Below are positions 9,010-18,395 of a DNA stretch of 64,000 bases, one piece after another; within the stretch, counting starts at the first letter, position 1, and every line of letters starts with the position of its first letter. The notes under the pieces are model-generated. The model did no database searches and was not told the origin of the DNA. It was given only the letters and a program-made list of their open reading frames with translations. The translations under genes and the position numbers were made by a program. The DNA comes from Actinocorallia herbida (lineage in GTDB: Bacteria > Actinomycetota > Actinomycetes > Streptosporangiales > Streptosporangiaceae), in the NCBI RefSeq assembly GCF_003751225.1, contig NZ_RJKE01000001.1, positions 6,696,001 through 6,760,000 of the forward strand, in the 5' to 3' direction.

Positions 9010-10384
9010 TTACACGTCCACGCACATGAACGACCACTCCACTTTTGCGTTAACGCCTTTTCTGTTGTCCGCACTTCAGCATCATGCGGTAAAAGCGAAC
9101 TATTCGCCTCCCATGCTTCCAAAGTTTCACCCAGAAGAACATCCGCAAAACCATGATCTTTCCGCATCGATCAGCCTTCTCGGAGGGCCGCGGCCACGTC
9201 CACTCCCCCCATTGCGGCACCGCCCATTCCGCCACGGCCCTGACCACCCTGACCCGATCTGCAGAAACACCTCGACGACGTCAAGAGCGGAGCCGCCCAG
9301 CGGCTCCCCCGGCCTGGTCCAGCACCGACAAACCCGTCAAAACCGGTAATCCTCCAGACACAACGGCGGCCCGGCGTTCACCACCCCCATCCGCCGGCGG
9401 AGCCTTCTGCGGCGCAAACCGGCCCGGCGCCACGCCGCCGAGGAATGGCACCGTGCGCGATGCGTCCCGAACCGCCCGCGACCCCTTCGTCACGAAAACG
9501 CCTTACCCATGATGACTTCCACCGAAAGAACCCACCGATAACCGCGCGCTCCTCCGACCTCCGCCCGTGACGGCCGGAACACTTTTCGCGACGGCCCCGC
9601 GCGGCCACAGAACATTTCCCCCGGCCACGCCGGTGCGCCCCGCACCGTGCCACGACCGCGCACGACCCGCTCCACCCCGTCCGAACCACCGATCCATCGC
9701 GTCGGCGGCCGCCCCACCCGAAGACCGAACTTCCGCCCACCCAGCCCCATCACCCCCTCCGAACCACACATCTGATGATCCATGCCCGATCGCCCCGACA
9801 CCGCCTTTCCCGACCCAACCCCCAAAAACCACCCCGATCGAGCTCCCCACGAAGACCCTTAACGCAAACCACCAGACTGGGCATTCGTCACCTTAAGCAA
9901 GCCATGTCCTTTTTGTTAAAGGAGTGACTGATTCCGGAAAGGTCCCGAGATTGCCCATTCTTCGCCTCGCTTCCGACCGCGCCGACGCACGGCACACCAC
10001 GGCCACCGCACCGCCGAAGGACAACCGCGTCCCCCGCACCGGCAGTGCGGCGAACGGCTCGTCACCGCACGAATCACCGACCGCTGAGACCGCATCAAGA
10101 CAACACGGTCCCCGAACCCGCGGCATCCGAGCAGCTCCAGCACCCCCGCCACGAGCTCCACACCCTCCGACGCGCCCAGAACACGCCACCCCGAGAGCAC
10201 ACGCGACCCGTCAGGACGCCGAATCATTCCCCCGATCTGGAACACTCCGCCCGGCAAACAGGCAGAGACCCCCGCGCCAGGCGACCCGCCCGGCCAGGCC
10301 CATAAGGCGCCGCTCGGCCCAGATGCACGAACCCCGGTCCGCTACGCGAACCGACACGCGTACGCGACCCCGGGCAGGTACTCG
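9010..10384. other. Gene-poor region
   Basis: I see no convincing gene in these 1.37 kb. The left part (9040-9170) is less GC-rich than the surroundings and may hold the promoter of the DUF6668-like gene. Open frames on both strands have unnatural composition. The best is a minus-strand frame from about 10257 to 10050, containing RRPDGSRVLSGWRV and GVELVAGVLELLGCRGFG, which reads like real protein before dissolving into low-complexity Arg/Cys sequence. It may be a decayed gene fragment. Confidence 0.4.
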
Positions 10385-10622
10385 ACCCAAGCAGGTACAC
10401 GACCCAAGCAGACACACCACCCAGACAGACACACCACCCAAGCAGACACACCACCCAGACAGACACACCACCCAAGCAGACACACAACCCAGGGAGGCAC
10501 ACGGCTCAGGGAGGCACACGACCCAGGGAGGCACACGGCTCAGGGAGGCACACGACCCAAGCAGATACACGACCCAGGCAGATACACGGCCCGGGGAGGC
10601 ACACGGCCCGGGCAGATACGCG
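10385..10622. repeat. 14-copy 17-bp tandem repeat
   Basis: Fourteen consecutive 17-base units start at 10385, 10402, 10419 and so on to 10606. Consensus is roughly ACCCARGSAGRYACACS. Early units alternate ACCCAAGCAGACACACC with ACCCAGACAGACACACC; middle units alternate ACCCAGGGAGGCACACG with GCTCAGGGAGGCACACG. This shows higher-order two-unit (34-bp) duplications. There is no spacer, so it is not a CRISPR. It ends 33 bases past the stop codon of the minus-strand pentapeptide gene, in its 3' flank. Confidence 0.9.
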
Positions 10623-10655
10623 GCCCGGCGCGGGTCGCGGGGAAGGGAGGCGGGC

Positions 10656-12176
10656 TTAGTCGGAGTTCGGCTGCGCCGTGTCGGGTGGTGTCGCTCCGCC
10701 GGGCCGGGCGGCCTCGGGGCGGGCGGGGCGCCAGTCGGGCGGGAGGCCGACGATCTGTGGGACCGGGGTGTCGGGGAGGTTGGCCGGGCGGTGGCCCTCG
10801 GCGCCCGTGAAGTCGAGGCGGCCGGAGGCGAAGGAGGCGGCGCCGAAGTCGAGGACCGCCCCGTCGTGGCGGCTGTCCTGGAAGTCGACGAACGACCCGG
10901 CGAAGGAGGCGTTGCGGAAGATCAGCGCGCCGCCGCGGAAGGCCGCGTCGCGGAGGTCGACGTGCCCGCCGATGAGCCGGGCCTCCCGGAAGCTCACGAT
11001 CCCGGCGAGGAACCGGGCGCCGGCGAAGCTCACCGCACCGGGCGGCCGCCCGGGCGGACCGGGCCGCCCCTCGAACCGGGCGCCGCGGAAACTCACGGTC
11101 CCGCCGTCGACGACCGCTCCGGAGAAGGAGACGGACCCCGAGGCGAAGCGCGCGTCGCGGAAGCTCGCGGTCCCCCGGTCGAAGCGCGCGCCGACGAAGC
11201 TCGTCTCCGCCCCGTCGAACAGCGCTCCGCGGAAGTTCACCAGGTCCGACTCGAACCGCGCGCCGACGAAGTGGACGACCCCGCCGAGGAACCGCGCCCC
11301 GGCGAAGGAGAAGCCTTCCCCGGCGAAGACCGCTCCGTTGAAGGAGACCCTGCCCGCGGTGAAGTGCGCGCCCTCCAGGCCGCCGCCGTCCAGCACCGCG
11401 TCGGTCAGGTCGAGATCGAGGCCCTGCCAGGAGCGCGGATCGTCCGAGGGGAGCCGCAGATGGACGCCGATGAGGCGCAGGACCGTCCGCCTGACCTCGC
11501 GCAGCGCCCGGTGCTCCCGGACGGCGGCGGGATCGGCCTCCGCCCCGGGGTCGGGTTCGTACGGCAGGCGAAGGTAGGCGCACAGGACGTCCACGCAGGT
11601 CTGGCGCAGCGCCCGGGTGGGGGCGTCGTCGGCGACCCCGGCGAGCGCGTACACGCCGCCGAGCCGCAGCGCGGGCGCCCCGTCGAGGTGCGCGACGGCG
11701 GCGGTGAACCGGTCGCCGAGCTGGCCGCGCTCTGCCAGCTCGTGCATCTCACGGTGCCCCCGCTCGGTGAGGGCGACGGTTCTCAGCTGGGCGGCCTCCG
11801 AGGCGGCCGCGGCCGCACGGGCGACGTCGACGCCGTCCTGCGCCGCCTGGACGCTGGCCTGGGCGGCGGTGGCGGTCTCCTGGGCGGCTCTCGCCGTACG
11901 CCGCGCCGATGCCGCGTTCGCCGCCGTGTAGTAGATGGCCGCCGCCGCCAGCAGTCCGGTGCCCACGGCCGTCAGCCTTCCCCGCGCGCTGTCGAGGACC
12001 TCCTGGCGATCCTTGCCCTGGAGCGCGCCGCCGCCGCGCAGCGGCACCCCGTCGACGTGTTCGACCCACCACGCGGCGCCCGGCCCGAACAGCGTGAACA
12101 GGACGGCCAGGCCGGCTGCGGCGCCGATCACGGCGACGGCCCATGCCAGCGGCTTCTTCCAGGACTGCGCGGCCAT
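10656..12176 (-). CDS. Membrane-anchored pentapeptide-repeat protein
   Basis: About 506 residues from ATG 12176. Two N-terminal membrane segments (AWAVAVIGAAAGLAVLFTLF and a second near GLLAAAAIYY) are followed by an Ala-rich coiled-coil stretch (ARAAQETATAAQASV). A conserved block follows with TERGHREMHELAERGQLGDRF, AVAHLDG and LRLGGVYAL, the usual linker of actinomycete pentapeptide-repeat membrane proteins. The C-terminal half carries A(D/N)LXX-like units written as SFxGAxFxGG repeats, which should fold into a right-handed quadrilateral beta-helix. GTG 12191 is an alternative start but its AGGGG box is too close. Function unknown. Confidence 0.8.
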   Translation of the reverse strand: MAAQSWKKPLAWAVAVIGAAAGLAVLFTLFGPGAAWWVEHVDGVPLRGGGALQGKDRQEVLDSARGRLTAVGTGLLAAAAIYYTAANAASARRTARAAQETATAAQASVQAAQDGVDVARAAAAASEAAQLRTVALTERGHREMHELAERGQLGDRFTAAVAHLDGAPALRLGGVYALAGVADDAPTRALRQTCVDVLCAYLRLPYEPDPGAEADPAAVREHRALREVRRTVLRLIGVHLRLPSDDPRSWQGLDLDLTDAVLDGGGLEGAHFTAGRVSFNGAVFAGEGFSFAGARFLGGVVHFVGARFESDLVNFRGALFDGAETSFVGARFDRGTASFRDARFASGSVSFSGAVVDGGTVSFRGARFEGRPGPPGRPPGAVSFAGARFLAGIVSFREARLIGGHVDLRDAAFRGGALIFRNASFAGSFVDFQDSRHDGAVLDFGAASFASGRLDFTGAEGHRPANLPDTPVPQIVGLPPDWRPARPEAARPGGATPPDTAQPNSD

Positions 12177-12255
12177 CGCGGATTCGCTCACATCCCCTGT
12201 GACGCGCGGACCCCGGCCGCCGCTCCGTCGGGGCGGCGCCGGAGCGGACGCCGCC

Positions 12256-12861
12256 TCAGGCGAAGAGGGAGCGGCCCGAGCGGAGGGAGTCGGCGATCTC
12301 GTGGCCGAGGGGGCGGGCGTGCGCGTCGAGCAGTTCGGGGGCGAGGAGGGTCTCGGCCTCCATCGGGTCGGCCACGCCCAGCACCGTCGCGCCCGCGGCA
12401 ACGGCGACGGCGCCCGAGACCGGGGAGCGGAAGTCCAGGAGGAAGTCCGCGGTGGCCACCGCGAGGCGGAACGACGCCGGGCCGTGCACGCGCAGGAAGC
12501 CCCCGCCCGGCCCGTCGTGCGCGCCCGCGACCGCGCCCCGGACCTCGAGCGCGCCGCGTACCGCGACCTCCGGCCCGCCGTGCAGCAGCACGTTGCGGGC
12601 CCGCAGCCTCCCGGTGACGAGGAAGAACACCCCGAACCCGTCGGCCGCCCAGTCGAGGTCGCCCAGCACGGTCAGGTCCCCGTCCACGACGACGTGGTGC
12701 ACCGGATGGTCGACGAAGTCCGACACCAGGTCGTCGCCGATCTCAAGATCCCCGACGAAGCAGCGGATCTCCTCGGCCCGCCGTCCCGGATAGGGAAACC
12801 CGAAATCCGCGCTCAGCCGATAGGCGTCCTCGGCCTTCCCCACCGACATCACTTCGAACAT
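12256..12861 (-). CDS. Hypothetical beta-repeat (bactofilin-like?) protein
   Basis: A 201-residue protein from ATG 12861, chosen for its good ribosome binding site (GGGAGGCG reading the minus strand). The middle (residues 65-165) is built of short Gly-bounded hydrophobic strands such as VVVDGDLTVLGDLDW, FLVTGRLRARNVLL and VAVRGALEVRGAV. This pattern is typical of parallel beta-helix or polymer-forming bactofilin-like folds. No signal peptide or membrane helix is visible. It lies 79 bp upstream of the pentapeptide gene on the same strand, so the two beta-helical proteins may be co-transcribed. Confidence 0.6.
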   Translation of the reverse strand: MFEVMSVGKAEDAYRLSADFGFPYPGRRAEEIRCFVGDLEIGDDLVSDFVDHPVHHVVVDGDLTVLGDLDWAADGFGVFFLVTGRLRARNVLLHGGPEVAVRGALEVRGAVAGAHDGPGGGFLRVHGPASFRLAVATADFLLDFRSPVSGAVAVAAGATVLGVADPMEAETLLAPELLDAHARPLGHEIADSLRSGRSLFA

Positions 12862-13061
12862 CCGTACGCCTCCCACCCCCACCGTACCGTTCACCACCAG
12901 CAGGCGCACGCCGATCCGATCGCCGCTCCCACCGCGATCCCGGACCTCCACCGAACCCGAAGGACCGACCGTCCCAGACCCACCAGAGACCCGCGACCGA
13001 CGACGCGCCCGAGGGGACCCGCGTCGGGCAAAAGGCTTTGCGGGGGTGGGAGAGGGCGGCT

Positions 13062-13076
13062 TAGGTTGGCGGGATG
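13062..13076 (+). promoter_or_regulatory. -10 element of a probable leaderless gene
   Basis: TAGGTT at 13062-13067 lies 6 bases before the ATG at 13074, and no Shine-Dalgarno sequence fits. Spacing matches a transcript beginning at or next to the start codon. Confidence 0.5.
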
Positions 13077-13760
13077 CCGCAGTTGCCGGAGTTCTATGTC
13101 GCCGTGGATGTGGAAGCGGACGGTCCCATTCCGGGGCCTTACAGCATGTTGTCGCTGGGGATGGCGGTGGTGGGGCGGCCCGATCTGAGGTTCTATACCG
13201 AGATCCGGCCGATTTCAGCGGAGTTCGAGCCTGCGGCGCTGGCCGTCAGCGGGCTGGACCGGGATCGGCTGCTGCGCGAGGCACCGGCCGCCGAGGAGGC
13301 GATGGCGGCGGCGGCCGCGTGGATCAACGGGCTGCGCAAGGAGGGGCGGCCGGTGTTCCTGGCGGGCCCGGCGGTCTTCGACGGCATGTACGTGCACTGG
13401 TACTTCGTGCGGTTCCTCGGCCGCAGCCCGTTCAACGCCAGCGGCGCGGGCATCGACCTGCGCAGCTACTGGATGGGCCTCACCGGCGACGAATGGGTGA
13501 GCACCCGAAAGAGCGTCATCAAGCAGAAACTGAAGATCACCGGCCTGCCGCACACCCACCACGCGGGCGAGGACGCCGCCGAGCTCGCCGCGGTCTTCGA
13601 GGCGATCCTCGCCGACCGCGCCGAGCGCACGGAGGCCGCCCTCGACGCCGCGCGCCGAGCCCGTGCCCGACACCACCGCGCGCAGACCGCCCCGACCCCG
13701 ACCGCGCCCACCCCGACCGCCCCCGCTCCGACGGTCCCGGCCGGCAACGAGACCGGGTAG
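13074..13760 (+). CDS. DEDDh-family 3'-5' exonuclease
   Basis: A 228-residue protein with the DnaQ/RNase T-like exonuclease motifs: ExoI VAVDVEADG (Asp-x-Glu), ExoII around PAVFDGMYVHWY, and ExoIII HHAGEDAAELA, supplying the catalytic His and last Asp. These enzymes trim single-stranded DNA or RNA 3' ends with two metal ions. The C-terminal 45 residues are a basic helix and a Pro/Thr/Ala repeat tail (TAPTPTAPTPTAP), probably disordered. The start is set by the leaderless promoter geometry. Substrate (DNA or RNA) cannot be told. Confidence 0.8.
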   Translation: MPQLPEFYVAVDVEADGPIPGPYSMLSLGMAVVGRPDLRFYTEIRPISAEFEPAALAVSGLDRDRLLREAPAAEEAMAAAAAWINGLRKEGRPVFLAGPAVFDGMYVHWYFVRFLGRSPFNASGAGIDLRSYWMGLTGDEWVSTRKSVIKQKLKITGLPHTHHAGEDAAELAAVFEAILADRAERTEAALDAARRARARHHRAQTAPTPTAPTPTAPAPTVPAGNETG

Positions 13761-13910
13761 CGACGGCCGGGCCCGGGACCGAGGCGGCGTCCATCCCGCA
13801 AGGTGTGCGGCCCGCCAAGGAGCCCGACCCGAACTCCGCGCCCCGTCCGGAGCAGCGCGGGTCCCGCACAGGCTCAGGAACGCCGCTTTCCCACACCCTC
13901 CCGCCGGATA

Positions 13911-13930
13911 TCCCTGCTGCGAGGCAGGGA
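13911..13930. terminator. Short hairpin between convergent genes
   Basis: TCCCTGC (13911-13917) and GCAGGGA (13924-13930) form a 7-bp stem with a 6-base loop, just past the stop codon of the minus-strand AlkB-like gene and downstream of the plus-strand exonuclease. Confidence 0.35.
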
Positions 13931-13945
13931 CGGGTCGTGAGATGT

Positions 13946-14572
13946 TCAGCGGACCCCGCGTGGTCGGAACTGGACGCTGATCCGGGGGCCTGAGGCATGG
14001 GCGGATTTGGGGACGGCGTGTTCCCAGGTGCGCTGGCAGGAGCCGCCCATGACGAGGAGGTCGCCGTGGGCGAGATCGTGGCGCAGGGTGGGACCGCTGT
14101 GATCGGCGGGGCGGAGCAGGAGCGGGCGTGGGGCGCCGAGGACGAGCAGGGCGACCATGGTGTCCTCGGTCTTGCCCCGGCCGATGCGATCGCCGTGCCA
14201 GGCGACGCTGTCGCGGCCATCGCGGTAGTAGCAGAGGCCGACGGTGCGGAACGGCTCGCCGAGCTCCGCCGCGTAGTGGGCGGACAGGCGATCACGGAGG
14301 TCCGCGAGGACCGGCAGCGGCAACCGCTCGTTCTCGCCGTAGTAGCGGGTGAGCCGGGGCACGGCGACGACCCGTTCGTACATCACCCGCTCCTCCGCCT
14401 GCCATGGCACCGCGGACTCCAGCTCCTCGAAGAGCGAGGCGGCGCCCGACAGCCAGCCGGGACGCACGTCGATCCAAGCCCCGTGGGCCAGCTCCGCGCG
14501 CCGGACCGCGGGGCCCAGCTCGCCCGGACGGGGCTCATCCGCCAGGTCGAAAAGGGAACCCTGAAGCATCAT
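13946..14572 (-). CDS. AlkB-like 2-oxoglutarate/Fe(II) dioxygenase
   Basis: A 208-residue protein. The core carries the HxD iron motif (VAWHGDRIG), a distal iron-binding His (TWEHAVPKS) and the 2-oxoglutarate-binding Arg pair near the C-terminus (RISVQFRPR). A conserved GLCYYRDGRDSVAWH block is diagnostic of the AlkB2/3-like subgroup. These enzymes repair N-alkylated bases by oxidative demethylation. The N-terminal FDLADEP segment is also typical. Start is taken at the first of two adjacent ATGs (14572); the annotated frame could extend 14 codons further but has no good ribosome binding site. It converges with the exonuclease gene. Confidence 0.85.
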   Translation of the reverse strand: MMLQGSLFDLADEPRPGELGPAVRRAELAHGAWIDVRPGWLSGAASLFEELESAVPWQAEERVMYERVVAVPRLTRYYGENERLPLPVLADLRDRLSAHYAAELGEPFRTVGLCYYRDGRDSVAWHGDRIGRGKTEDTMVALLVLGAPRPLLLRPADHSGPTLRHDLAHGDLLVMGGSCQRTWEHAVPKSAHASGPRISVQFRPRGVR

Positions 14573-14662
14573 GCGACCCACACTAATCCCGAACACCAGT
14601 TCTAGCAAACACATGTTCGATCTGTTATCGCAGTTCAGCGCGCTAGACGGCCCGCCGAAGGC

Positions 14663-16795
14663 TCATGGCGGAGCGGCCAGCCGACGCTGCTCGTCGGAGA
14701 CGATCCGGCGGGCCAGGTCGGCGTCGGACAGGTCGACGGCCTCGGGCGCGGCGTCGGCGACGTCGCTGCGCCGGGCGTAGGCGTCGAAGACCGCCTCCTT
14801 GCCCGCGAGCAGCGCCAGCATCCGTTCGTCCACCGAGTCCGCGGCCAGCAGCCGGTGCACCCGGACCGTGCGGACCTGGCCCATCCGGTGCGCCCGCGCG
14901 ACGGCCTGGCTCTCCAGCGCGGGCTTGACCTGCGGCTCGCACAGGACCACGACGGACGCGGCCTGGAGGTTCAGCCCGATCCCGCCCGCCTGGATCTGAG
15001 CGAGCAGGACCGCGTGACCGTCCGCCGCGGTGAACGCGTCGACGAGTTCCTGCCGCTTCGCCGCCGCGACGTCTCCGGCGATCGGGCCGGTCGCGCGCGG
15101 CACCGCCTCTCCGACCCTTGCGAGCACGTCCTTGAAGTAGGAGAAGACGACGACCTTGCGCCCTCCTTCCGCGGCCTCGGCGACGATCTCCTTGAGCCGT
15201 TCGAGCTTGGCCGACCTCGCCGGTTCGGCATACGCCGCCCGTCGCATCGCCATGAAGTTCCCCGCCTGCACGGCCGTACTGTAGGCGGCCAGGTCCGCGG
15301 CGCTGAACTCCTCCCATTCGTCGGTGTGCAGCAGTTCGGGGAGCTCGGTGAGCACGTCCTCCTGGTTGCGCCGCAGGTACGCGGGCCCGACGGCGCGCCG
15401 GAACGCCTGCGCTCCGGCGACGGCGTCCTCGGCGTCCAGCCTCAGCTCGGGCTGGAGCATCGTGACGAGGCTGCGGAACTCGGCGACGTGGTTCTCCATC
15501 GGCGTCCCGGTGAGGAAGAGAACCCGCTCGGCCTTGTCCGCCCAGGACGCGACGGCCTTGGCCCGCCGCGTCACGGGGTTCTTGACGTAATGCGCCTCGT
15601 CCACGACGAGCATCGCCACGGATTCGGCGGAAAGGGCGTGGAGGCCGTCGATGGTGGTCACGGCCACTCCCCCGGCCTTCCGCCACGCGGCGAGGGCTTC
15701 CGCGCGCCCCGGGCCGTGCGCCTTGTAGGGCTTCAGGTCGCTGTGCCTGGCGATCTCGCGGGTCCAGTTGATCAGGACGCTCGCCGGGCAGGCGACGAGG
15801 AAGTGCCCGGCGCCTTCGGCGCGCAGATGGGCCAGGGCGGCGATCGCCTGGACGGTCTTGCCGAGGCCCATCTCGTCGCCGAGGATCACCCGCCGCTGGG
15901 CGAGCGCGAAGCGGGCGCCGAACTCCTGGTAGCCGCGCAGCGTGACCCTGCGGTGGGCCGCGTCCAGGGGCTGGGCGTTGACGCGTGCCGCTATCTCGTG
16001 CGGAAGGAAGCCCTCCGCACGCGCCCGGTCAGGGGCTGCGCCGGTCAGCTCCGCCAGGAGCGCGTAGTAGGCGGGCGACTGGAGTTCGAAGTCGATCCAC
16101 GCGGCCGCCGCGTCCGCGGGCCTGCGGGCGAGGTCGAGGGCCGCGTCGGCGACGAGCCGGGGCGCGTCCCGGTCGGCGGCGGCCTCGGCGAGCCCGGCCA
16201 GCGCCACGCGGGCGAGGTCGCGGCGCCCGGCTCCGGCGAAGAGCCTGCGCAGCCGCCCGCGCGCAGGGGCCGCGTCGGTGAGCGCGGTACCCAGGTCACG
16301 GTCCAGCGCGCGGGCCGTCTCCACCGCGCCCGGGAGTCCTGGGCCCGCGGCGACCAGGCGGTGCAGGGCGGTGACCAGCGCCGTGCCGCGGGCGTCGCGG
16401 GCGTCGGCGTCGATCCGCACGGCGACGCTCTCGGCGACCGCCGCCGCGACCTGCCTGGCGGCCGCGGTGATCTGCCGCTCGGTCTGCACCCCGACGCCGG
16501 GCACCTGCTGGAGGTCGTACGGGCCGGCCTCCAGGACGTCGAGGACCGTCGTGTATCCGGCGTCCTCCAAGCCGCCCAGGCGCAGCCGCCCCTCGGTGAC
16601 GTCCTTGAGCCGTGTGACGGGGATGCCCGCGAGCTCTCCCCGGGCCTTCTCCTCCCGCAAGGGAGCCAGCGCGCTGTGCACCTCCGCCAGCGCGCGGTCG
16701 TGGTCTTCCAGCAGCCCTCTGGCGATGGCCCGCGTCCGGCCCGTCGTGTCGAAGATCGCCTTGATCTCGCCCGCCGGGGGCCAGCCGTCCGCCAT
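14663..16795 (-). CDS. SNF2-family DEAD/DEAH helicase with HhH domain
   Basis: A 710-residue protein. N-terminal helices contain a helix-hairpin-helix-like DNA-binding motif (LQQVPGVGVQTERQI at about 94-108). The SNF2 ATPase follows: Walker A GDEMGLGKT, motif Ia LVACPASVL, DEAH-type VVDEAHYVKN, motif III FLTGTPMEN, then the C-terminal lobe with QAGGIGLNLQAAS and ARAHRMGQVRTV. SNF2 proteins translocate on double-stranded DNA to remodel protein-DNA complexes or assist repair. It sits beside an AlkB-like gene, an exonuclease and PolX, a cluster of nucleic-acid enzymes, though not one operon. Confidence 0.9.
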   Translation of the reverse strand: MADGWPPAGEIKAIFDTTGRTRAIARGLLEDHDRALAEVHSALAPLREEKARGELAGIPVTRLKDVTEGRLRLGGLEDAGYTTVLDVLEAGPYDLQQVPGVGVQTERQITAAARQVAAAVAESVAVRIDADARDARGTALVTALHRLVAAGPGLPGAVETARALDRDLGTALTDAAPARGRLRRLFAGAGRRDLARVALAGLAEAAADRDAPRLVADAALDLARRPADAAAAWIDFELQSPAYYALLAELTGAAPDRARAEGFLPHEIAARVNAQPLDAAHRRVTLRGYQEFGARFALAQRRVILGDEMGLGKTVQAIAALAHLRAEGAGHFLVACPASVLINWTREIARHSDLKPYKAHGPGRAEALAAWRKAGGVAVTTIDGLHALSAESVAMLVVDEAHYVKNPVTRRAKAVASWADKAERVLFLTGTPMENHVAEFRSLVTMLQPELRLDAEDAVAGAQAFRRAVGPAYLRRNQEDVLTELPELLHTDEWEEFSAADLAAYSTAVQAGNFMAMRRAAYAEPARSAKLERLKEIVAEAAEGGRKVVVFSYFKDVLARVGEAVPRATGPIAGDVAAAKRQELVDAFTAADGHAVLLAQIQAGGIGLNLQAASVVVLCEPQVKPALESQAVARAHRMGQVRTVRVHRLLAADSVDERMLALLAGKEAVFDAYARRSDVADAAPEAVDLSDADLARRIVSDEQRRLAAPP

Positions 16796-16951
16796 GCGTC
16801 TGATTATTCACATTCCACGCGATCCTTCGGCGTTTCCGCGGCCTGACCGTCCGAACGTCAACTGTTACCACTAAAGAAACGCTATTCCGTAGTGCGAAAC
16901 GTGTGGTATTCAGGTGCGACGTTCCTCATCCCCCTCATGGAGGTGGCGCCC

Positions 16952-18304
16952 TTGCGCTCCATACGCCGTCTCGCCCTGCCGCTCGCGGTGGGGCTCGCCT
17001 GCGGCGCGGCACTCCCGGCCGCGGCCGGAGGATCCCGCCCGGCCCTCAAGCCCACCGACCCGCCCAAGCCAGCCGCCTTCACCCGGCATGTAGTGGACGG
17101 AGCCCTACAGGGGGCGGCCTTCTCCGTCGCCTCCGACGTGTCCGGCGACCGCCGTCCCGAGATCGTCGCCACGGGCTTCGGCACGATCGTGCCCGGCGGG
17201 CCCGCCCCGTCCGGCGAAGTCGCGGTCTACAAGATGGGCCGCGACATCGACACCTGGGCCAAGGAACGCGTCTTCGGCCCCGAAGCGGGCATCGCCTACC
17301 CGAACGAGCCCGCCGCGGCCGACTTCGACCGCGACGGCGACGCCGACATCGCCGTCCCCGGAGGCTTCTTCCAGTGCGCGCCCGCCAAGTGCGGCTCGCT
17401 CACCTGGTGGGAGCAGACGCGCAAGGGCTGGGAGCGGCACGATCTCGTCGCCCCCGGCACGCAGCCGCTCTTCTACCACGGCGCCGTACCCGTGGACTTC
17501 GACCGCGACGGGCGCCTCGACCTCGTCACGATCGGCGAGTCCTTCCCCGCGCCGGTGGCGCTGCTGCCGGGGCGGGCCCCCTCCAACGCCTGGGTCCAGG
17601 TGTTCAGGGGCAAGCGCGGCGGCGGGTTCGCCACCGAGCCGGTCACCCTCGGCGCGGGCGGCGGCGCCCTCCCCGAGGTCGCCGACATCGACCGCGACGG
17701 CGACCTCGACGTCGCCAGCGCCCAGTACTTCCAGTCCGGCGCCTCCTACGTCTGGCTGGAGAACCTCGGCGGAGGCCGGTACACGACGCACACGATCGAC
17801 ACGACCCAGGGCAGGTCGATCCAGATCAAGCTGGTGCGGAACCTTCGGGGCGACCGCAGGGACGTCTGGGTGGCCTCCAACCACACCAACACCGCGTTCC
17901 CTCCCGGCTCCTCCGACCCGGTGTCCCAGGTCGTCACCTACGCGGTGCCGAAGGACCCGCGCCAGGCCTGGACGCCCACCTCGATCTCCGAGGGCATCAC
18001 CGCCCGGCCCCGGCCCGGCCAGGCCGCTCCCGGCGTCATCGGGGACGGCGACATCGACGGAGACGGCGACCTCGACATCGCGGTGTCCGGCGACGGCGAC
18101 CCGCGCCTGTTCTGGCTGGAGCAGCGCGGCGACGGCTCCTTCGCCACCCACGTCCTGGCCGAGGGCCACGGCCAGGCCGGCGGCGCCATCGTCGCCGACC
18201 TCGACCGCGACCGCCGCAACGATCTGGCGTTCTCGGTCTACGAACTGAACTCCGTCGTGGTGTTCACCCGCTCGGGCGGCGGCAAGGTCCCCGCCAAGCC
18301 CTGA
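16952..18304 (+). CDS. Secreted FG-GAP/VCBS-repeat protein
   Basis: About 450 residues. I place the start at TTG 16952, because GGAGGT at 16939-16944 is spaced 7 bases from it and it yields a clean signal peptide (MRSIRRLALPLAVGLACGAA, cleavage near AAAGG). ATG 16937 is the alternative. The mature protein carries at least five calcium-binding FG-GAP motifs of the DxDxDGxxD type: DFDRDGDADIAV, DFDRDGRLDLV, DIDRDGDLDVA, DIDGDGDLDIAV and DLDRDRRNDLAF. It should form a secreted beta-propeller. Binding partner unknown. Confidence 0.85.
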   Translation: MRSIRRLALPLAVGLACGAALPAAAGGSRPALKPTDPPKPAAFTRHVVDGALQGAAFSVASDVSGDRRPEIVATGFGTIVPGGPAPSGEVAVYKMGRDIDTWAKERVFGPEAGIAYPNEPAAADFDRDGDADIAVPGGFFQCAPAKCGSLTWWEQTRKGWERHDLVAPGTQPLFYHGAVPVDFDRDGRLDLVTIGESFPAPVALLPGRAPSNAWVQVFRGKRGGGFATEPVTLGAGGGALPEVADIDRDGDLDVASAQYFQSGASYVWLENLGGGRYTTHTIDTTQGRSIQIKLVRNLRGDRRDVWVASNHTNTAFPPGSSDPVSQVVTYAVPKDPRQAWTPTSISEGITARPRPGQAAPGVIGDGDIDGDGDLDIAVSGDGDPRLFWLEQRGDGSFATHVLAEGHGQAGGAIVADLDRDRRNDLAFSVYELNSVVVFTRSGGGKVPAKP

Positions 18305-18324
18305 TCCCGGTCCGCCCGACCGGC

Positions 18325-18354
18325 CCGCCGCCCCCGGAACCCCGGGGGCGGCGG
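18325..18354 (+). terminator. Rho-independent-type terminator of the FG-GAP gene
   Basis: Perfect 13-base arms (18325-18337 and 18342-18354) with an AACC loop, starting 21 bases past the stop codon and followed by CGTTTCC. Confidence 0.75.
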
Positions 18355-18395
18355 CGTTTCCGGAAACTGTCGGACCCTGGTCATAGTGTGGATCC

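Noticed and set aside
10385-10622. CRISPR array
   Set aside because: Units are contiguous with no spacers and are too short (17 bases); no cas genes nearby.
9924-12617. An 897-codon plus-strand open frame
   Set aside because: It crosses the gene-poor region and the 17-bp repeats and then runs antisense to the pentapeptide gene; composition is Arg/Pro/Thr-rich without motifs.
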